Below, piece by piece: positions 61,514 to 64,000 of a DNA stretch of 64,000 nucleotides. Numbering within the stretch: position 1 is the first letter of the stretch; each line of letters starts with the position of its first letter. The stretch lies in the NCBI GenBank assembly GCA_019454165.1, contig CP075367.1, positions 1,900,805 to 1,964,804 on the forward strand, read 5' to 3'. Position numbers and translations under genes: made by a program. The notes beneath the pieces are model-generated. The model was not told the origin of the DNA, made no database searches, and saw only the letters and a program-made list of their open reading frames with translations. The DNA comes from Anaerolineales bacterium. Lineage in GTDB: Bacteria; Chloroflexota; Anaerolineae; Anaerolineales; UBA11579.

Positions 61514-62931
61514 TATTTCGCCTCCGTGTAACCCAGCAAGCCGGCAAAGGCATCTGCTTCGAGGGACTTCATGAACATGGCGCGGCCCATCTCACCGCGC
61601 AGGCGGCGCACTTCACGCAGGCCCATCGCGCCGAGGATCTCGAGCAACTGGTCACGCCAGGAGGCGGCCAGGTTCTTGAGGCGCTGCACGCCCCAAGCCT
61701 GGTTGAGGTTTGTGGGGAACGAGAAGTGGCTGGCGGTGCGGCCGGCGCACTCGCCATTGAAGCGGGCTTGCAGGGCCACCAGCAGCGGCGTATCCACGGC
61801 AACGGCATCCAGGCCGCAGATCATGGCCTTGGGCATGTGCTCGGCGGCGATCATGCCGCCGCTGCCGAGCAGGGTTACTTCTTCACGGATGCCGGCTTCG
61901 ACGAAGGCGGTGTGGGACTCGCGGATCAGGTCGAGCACGAAGCGGCCATCCGGGCTGCGGCCGTGAAAGTCCGCCAGTAGATGGAAGACCTTGATGCCGC
62001 GCTGGGCATAGCCGACGAGGGCGGCCGCGTCTTCAAAGCCGGTGCGCAACGCGATGATGGCTTCGGGGAAGGCGGCGGCGATGGCGGTGTAGAGCGCATC
62101 ATCCCAGCCGTGCATCTCAACGACGCGGGGGGTGAAGCCGAGCTGGCTAAGCCGTGGTGCGTCGTGCGGACGCACCACCGGCACAACGGCGTGGGCGTAT
62201 TCGCCCAGGCCGATGGCGTGCTCAAAGGGCAGGACAGCCAGGGTATCCAGCTCAGCGGCGGTGCGGGCATAGATGTGCGCGGCCGGCGAGTTGCCGGGCA
62301 GGTCACCGCCATCAAACAGGATCGGCAATTGAACGGATACATAGTGCGGCAGGCTGCCGGTGGGTTGGCCAGCGGCGTCGAATTGCAGGAAGTTGGGCGT
62401 GAAGCCAATATCCACAACGGTGGAGATGGTCTCGCGGCCGTGGATGCCGTCACGCGTGGGGCGCACGATCTCAGACATGTCGGTCCACATGCCGTCCCAG
62501 CCCTCGCCGCCAAACTTGCCGCGATAGCCAGCGCCACGCACGGGCACCAGGCCGCTGGACGCCTCGTAAGCGATCTGGTCTACATAGTTGAAGGTGAAGT
62601 ACGAGTCGCCCAGTTTCTGGCGTTCAGGGTTGTGCTCGATGCGAACGAACTCGGGGAACTCGGTGGTGCAGCGCAGGCAGCCGACGCAGTGCTCCTCGCG
62701 CGGCATGAAGCCGCCCACCGGGCCAGAGAAGACGCCGTACATGCAGGGCCGGCTGAGGATTACGTCTTTGCGGCCGCGGTAATGCAAAACTTCAGATAAA
62801 AGGAGTTTGGCCAGGCCGGTGCGGCGCACCTTGACCTTGAAGCGGCTGGGCCACTTCTCAATATCAGGGGCAGGCTTGGTGGGGATGTGATAGCGGTGAT
62901 AGCCAGCCGGTGCTTCTCGATGTTCAGGCAT
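61513..62931 (-). CDS. Second glutamate-synthase-like FMN barrel protein with Cys cluster
   Basis: The 472-residue paralog of the next gene has a barrel with VTLLGSGGMIAAEHMPKAMICGLDAVAVDTPLL and an N-terminal segment PVGGFMPREEHCVGCLRC. The Cys pattern is CxxCxxCxxxFP, a ferredoxin-like cluster in which the fourth Cys is Phe. The catalytic role is uncertain, since the usual CxxxxxC iron-sulfur motif near the C-terminus is absent (the related position reads RFNGECAGRTASHF). It may relay electrons or be a structural subunit. ATG 62931 has AAAGG upstream; GTG 62937 is an alternative. Confidence 0.8.
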   Translation of the reverse strand: MPEHREAPAGYHRYHIPTKPAPDIEKWPSRFKVKVRRTGLAKLLLSEVLHYRGRKDVILSRPCMYGVFSGPVGGFMPREEHCVGCLRCTTEFPEFVRIEHNPERQKLGDSYFTFNYVDQIAYEASSGLVPVRGAGYRGKFGGEGWDGMWTDMSEIVRPTRDGIHGRETISTVVDIGFTPNFLQFDAAGQPTGSLPHYVSVQLPILFDGGDLPGNSPAAHIYARTAAELDTLAVLPFEHAIGLGEYAHAVVPVVRPHDAPRLSQLGFTPRVVEMHGWDDALYTAIAAAFPEAIIALRTGFEDAAALVGYAQRGIKVFHLLADFHGRSPDGRFVLDLIRESHTAFVEAGIREEVTLLGSGGMIAAEHMPKAMICGLDAVAVDTPLLVALQARFNGECAGRTASHFSFPTNLNQAWGVQRLKNLAASWRDQLLEILGAMGLREVRRLRGEMGRAMFMKSLEADAFAGLLGYTEAK

Positions 62932-62948
62932 ACACAACCTTTCTGCCC

Positions 62949-62983
62949 AAAAAAACCAAAATGGGCACGCAGGGCGTGCCCAT
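62949..62983 (-). terminator. Intrinsic terminator in front of the glutamate synthase operon
   Basis: ATGGGCACGC/GCGTGCCCAT with a short loop, followed on the minus strand by TTTTGG and TTTTTTT. It lies 18 bases before the first start codon of the operon. Confidence 0.92.
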
Positions 62984-63398
62984 TAAATCCATCGAGTCAC
63001 ACCCTTCCAAAGTGGGAAGTACCGCAACGCGCCCGCGCGGGCGGGTTGCACCACTGCGCCGCGCTCTGTGCCGCCGGTCACCCGGCAGTTTTTCTGCGTC
63101 GCTTGTTTTGGAAGGGAGAAACGAAGCCCGTGGTCGGGCTTCAGAGGCATCCGCTGATCTATGCTGTTGTTGGCGGCTTGACAGCCGCCCACCACACCAT
63201 TTATCGATTTTCGCCGGCACTACTGCCAGCTTATCTCCGGACTTTCACCGGTGGCGCCGCACTACCAACGCCAGCACCATCTCTGGTGCAAGAACCTCCA
63301 CCTCGTACTCTGGCTGCCAAGGTGGCGTCCATCACAAGTGATGGGCGCCGCCGCAGGCGGCAAGAGCCAGCCGCTTGTTCTCCTATTCAGTTGTTAAC
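62949..63398 (-). ncRNA. Candidate structured RNA (about 450 nt) or leader of the glutamate synthase operon
   Basis: A unit with its own promoter and terminator and no supported ORF. Many stable hairpins are visible: 63172-63189 (GGCGGCT/AGCCGCC), 63122-63142 (GAAGCCCG/CGGGCTTC), 63073-63086 (GCCGG/CCGGC with a GTGA loop), and 63024-63049. A 10-bp perfect long-range stem joins 63002-63011 with 63107-63116. The RNase P P4 sequence GAGGAAAGTCC, tmRNA ends and SRP motifs were looked for and not found. No riboswitch class is recognised. Confidence 0.6.
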
Positions 63399-63404
63399 AG
63401 CAGG

Positions 63405-63434
63405 ACTATACCCGCAGGGACGAAGGGCTGTCAA
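63405..63434 (-). promoter_or_regulatory. Promoter of the structured RNA / glutamate synthase operon
   Basis: -35 TTGACA (63429-63434), 18-base spacer, -10 TATAGT (63405-63410) on the minus strand. Confidence 0.8.
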
Positions 63435-63457
63435 GGAAGTGCGCCTGAAACCACAAG

Positions 63458-64000
63458 CTACATGTCTTCTTTGGGAGCAGGCGCAGGCACCCCGCCCTTT
63501 TCTACAGCCGAGCGCAAGGCTTGAAAGGCCAAGGGGTCTATGCCAGTGCCCACCTGCCCTTCCAGCAGTTTCAGCGCCTGCTCCGAGGTGAGCGGGGCGC
63601 GATACGGGCGCGGCGCGGTGAGCGCTTCGTACTGATCGGCGACGGCGAGCAGACGGGCATCCTGCGACATTTCGCCGCCGGGCAGGCCGCGATGGTAACC
63701 GCTGCCATCCAGGCGCTCGTGGTGGGCACTGGCCACCTGGGCCAGTTGGCGGAAGCCGCGCACCCGCTCGAGGATGCGATAGGTGTATTCGGTATGGGAG
63801 CGCATCTGAGCCCACTCGGCATCATTGAGCTTATCGGGCTTGTCCAAAATGGTGTTGGAGACGGCCAGCTTGCCGATGTCGTGCAGGAGGGCCGCCCGCG
63901 AGAGGTCACGGCGGCGCTCAGGCGGCAGGTTGAGCTCGGCGGCCATCAGGCGCACGATCTCGGCCACGCGGGCCGAGTGGCGGCTGGTATAGGGCGACTT
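63458..64000 (-). CDS. HD-GYP domain protein (partial, N-terminus outside the window)
   Basis: The frame is open to the window edge. The visible 180 residues are an HD-GYP domain: SPYTSRHSARVAEI, AALLHDIGKLAV with the HD pair, and ASAHHERLDGSGYHRGLPG. These residues bind metal and hydrolyse cyclic di-GMP. In the GYP motif Pro is His (GYH). The rest of the protein, perhaps a sensor or receiver domain, lies beyond the edge. An internal GTG at 63967 is not the real start. Confidence 0.9.
   Translation of the reverse strand, partial: KSPYTSRHSARVAEIVRLMAAELNLPPERRRDLSRAALLHDIGKLAVSNTILDKPDKLNDAEWAQMRSHTEYTYRILERVRGFRQLAQVASAHHERLDGSGYHRGLPGGEMSQDARLLAVADQYEALTAPRPYRAPLTSEQALKLLEGQVGTGIDPLAFQALRSAVEKGGVPAPAPKEDM

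Noticed and set aside
62949..63398. RNase P RNA, tmRNA or cobalamin/FMN riboswitch
   Set aside because: GGTGAAAGTCCGG looks superficially similar to conserved pieces of these RNAs, but GAGGAAAGTCC, the ACAGAAA and AGATGAATG boxes, a tag ORF, and riboswitch core boxes are missing.
62887..63591. 234-codon open frame on the plus strand across the region before glutamate synthase
   Set aside because: It covers the terminator, the hairpins and the end of the HD-GYP gene. No ribosome site or domain is visible, and the RNA-structure reading explains the region better.

Overview
The window is a high-GC bacterial chromosome segment, and most of its genes look like those of Chloroflexota, probably class Anaerolineae. 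The evidence is indirect: Thr/Pro-rich lipoprotein linkers, an Anaerolineae-style kinase-like protein with an AQELRQP motif, a C-minus (zinc-free) ribosomal protein S4, a stand-alone SAH hydrolase/PfkB kinase operon, and many promoters whose -10 box lies 6-7 bases before the start codon. No 16S gene is present, so the assignment is an inference.

Layout. 1-5.5 kb: end of gcvPB, a DinB-like protein, a META-domain lipoprotein, and a heterodimeric ABC exporter. 5.5-11.3 kb: a PBP1-type protein that has lost its catalytic residues, an aminotransferase, ruvX and mltG. 11.3-16 kb: an ABC exporter operon with its own XRE regulator, then a cystathionine beta-synthase/cysteine-synthase-like enzyme followed by a ParB-fold serine-kinase-like gene. 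16-22 kb: M23 lipoprotein, beta-propeller protein, and a copper operon (cupredoxin plus CopB ATPase). 22-30 kb: a gamma-synthase/lyase for transsulfuration, rpsD, recA with an SOS-type promoter, a deacylase, and a PfkB kinase-ahcY operon with a probable attenuator. 30-33 kb: an AT-richer island with one gene, a membrane-anchored HerA-type ATPase. 33-43 kb: eno, pyrG, a roadblock protein, a 5'-3' exonuclease, pth-mfd. 43-52 kb: YceI, SDR, a 77-bp hairpin repeat array, DUF4287 protein, gluconokinase, a fused OppB-OppC permease, and hydantoinase A/B. 52-57 kb: initiator tRNA, FtsB/DivIC-like and LytR-CpsA-Psr cell-envelope proteins, a histidine-kinase-like protein without its phospho-acceptor His, and tRNA-Leu. 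57-64 kb: a three-gene split glutamate synthase operon behind a long structured, terminator-ended RNA, then an HD-GYP phosphodiesterase cut by the window edge.

How it fits together. Sulfur metabolism recurs: CBS-like enzyme, serine kinase-like protein and gamma-synthase/lyase connect homocysteine, cysteine and possibly O-phosphoserine, while AhcY plus the kinase recycle S-adenosylhomocysteine. Cell-wall genes (pseudo-PBP, MltG, M23, FtsB, LCP) are scattered. Intergenic regions are rich in short dispersed repeats (TCATTCCGA palindromes, CACAAAG palindromes, GTGAACAGTGA arrays), some of which overlap stop codons or supply promoter elements.

Most interesting points: a recurrent leaderless promoter architecture (12 genes), the solitary membrane HerA ATPase, the tandem hairpin array with a covarying base pair, the ~450-nt candidate RNA before glutamate synthase, two pseudoenzymes (PBP and histidine kinase), and a recA terminator that also encodes a signal peptide.
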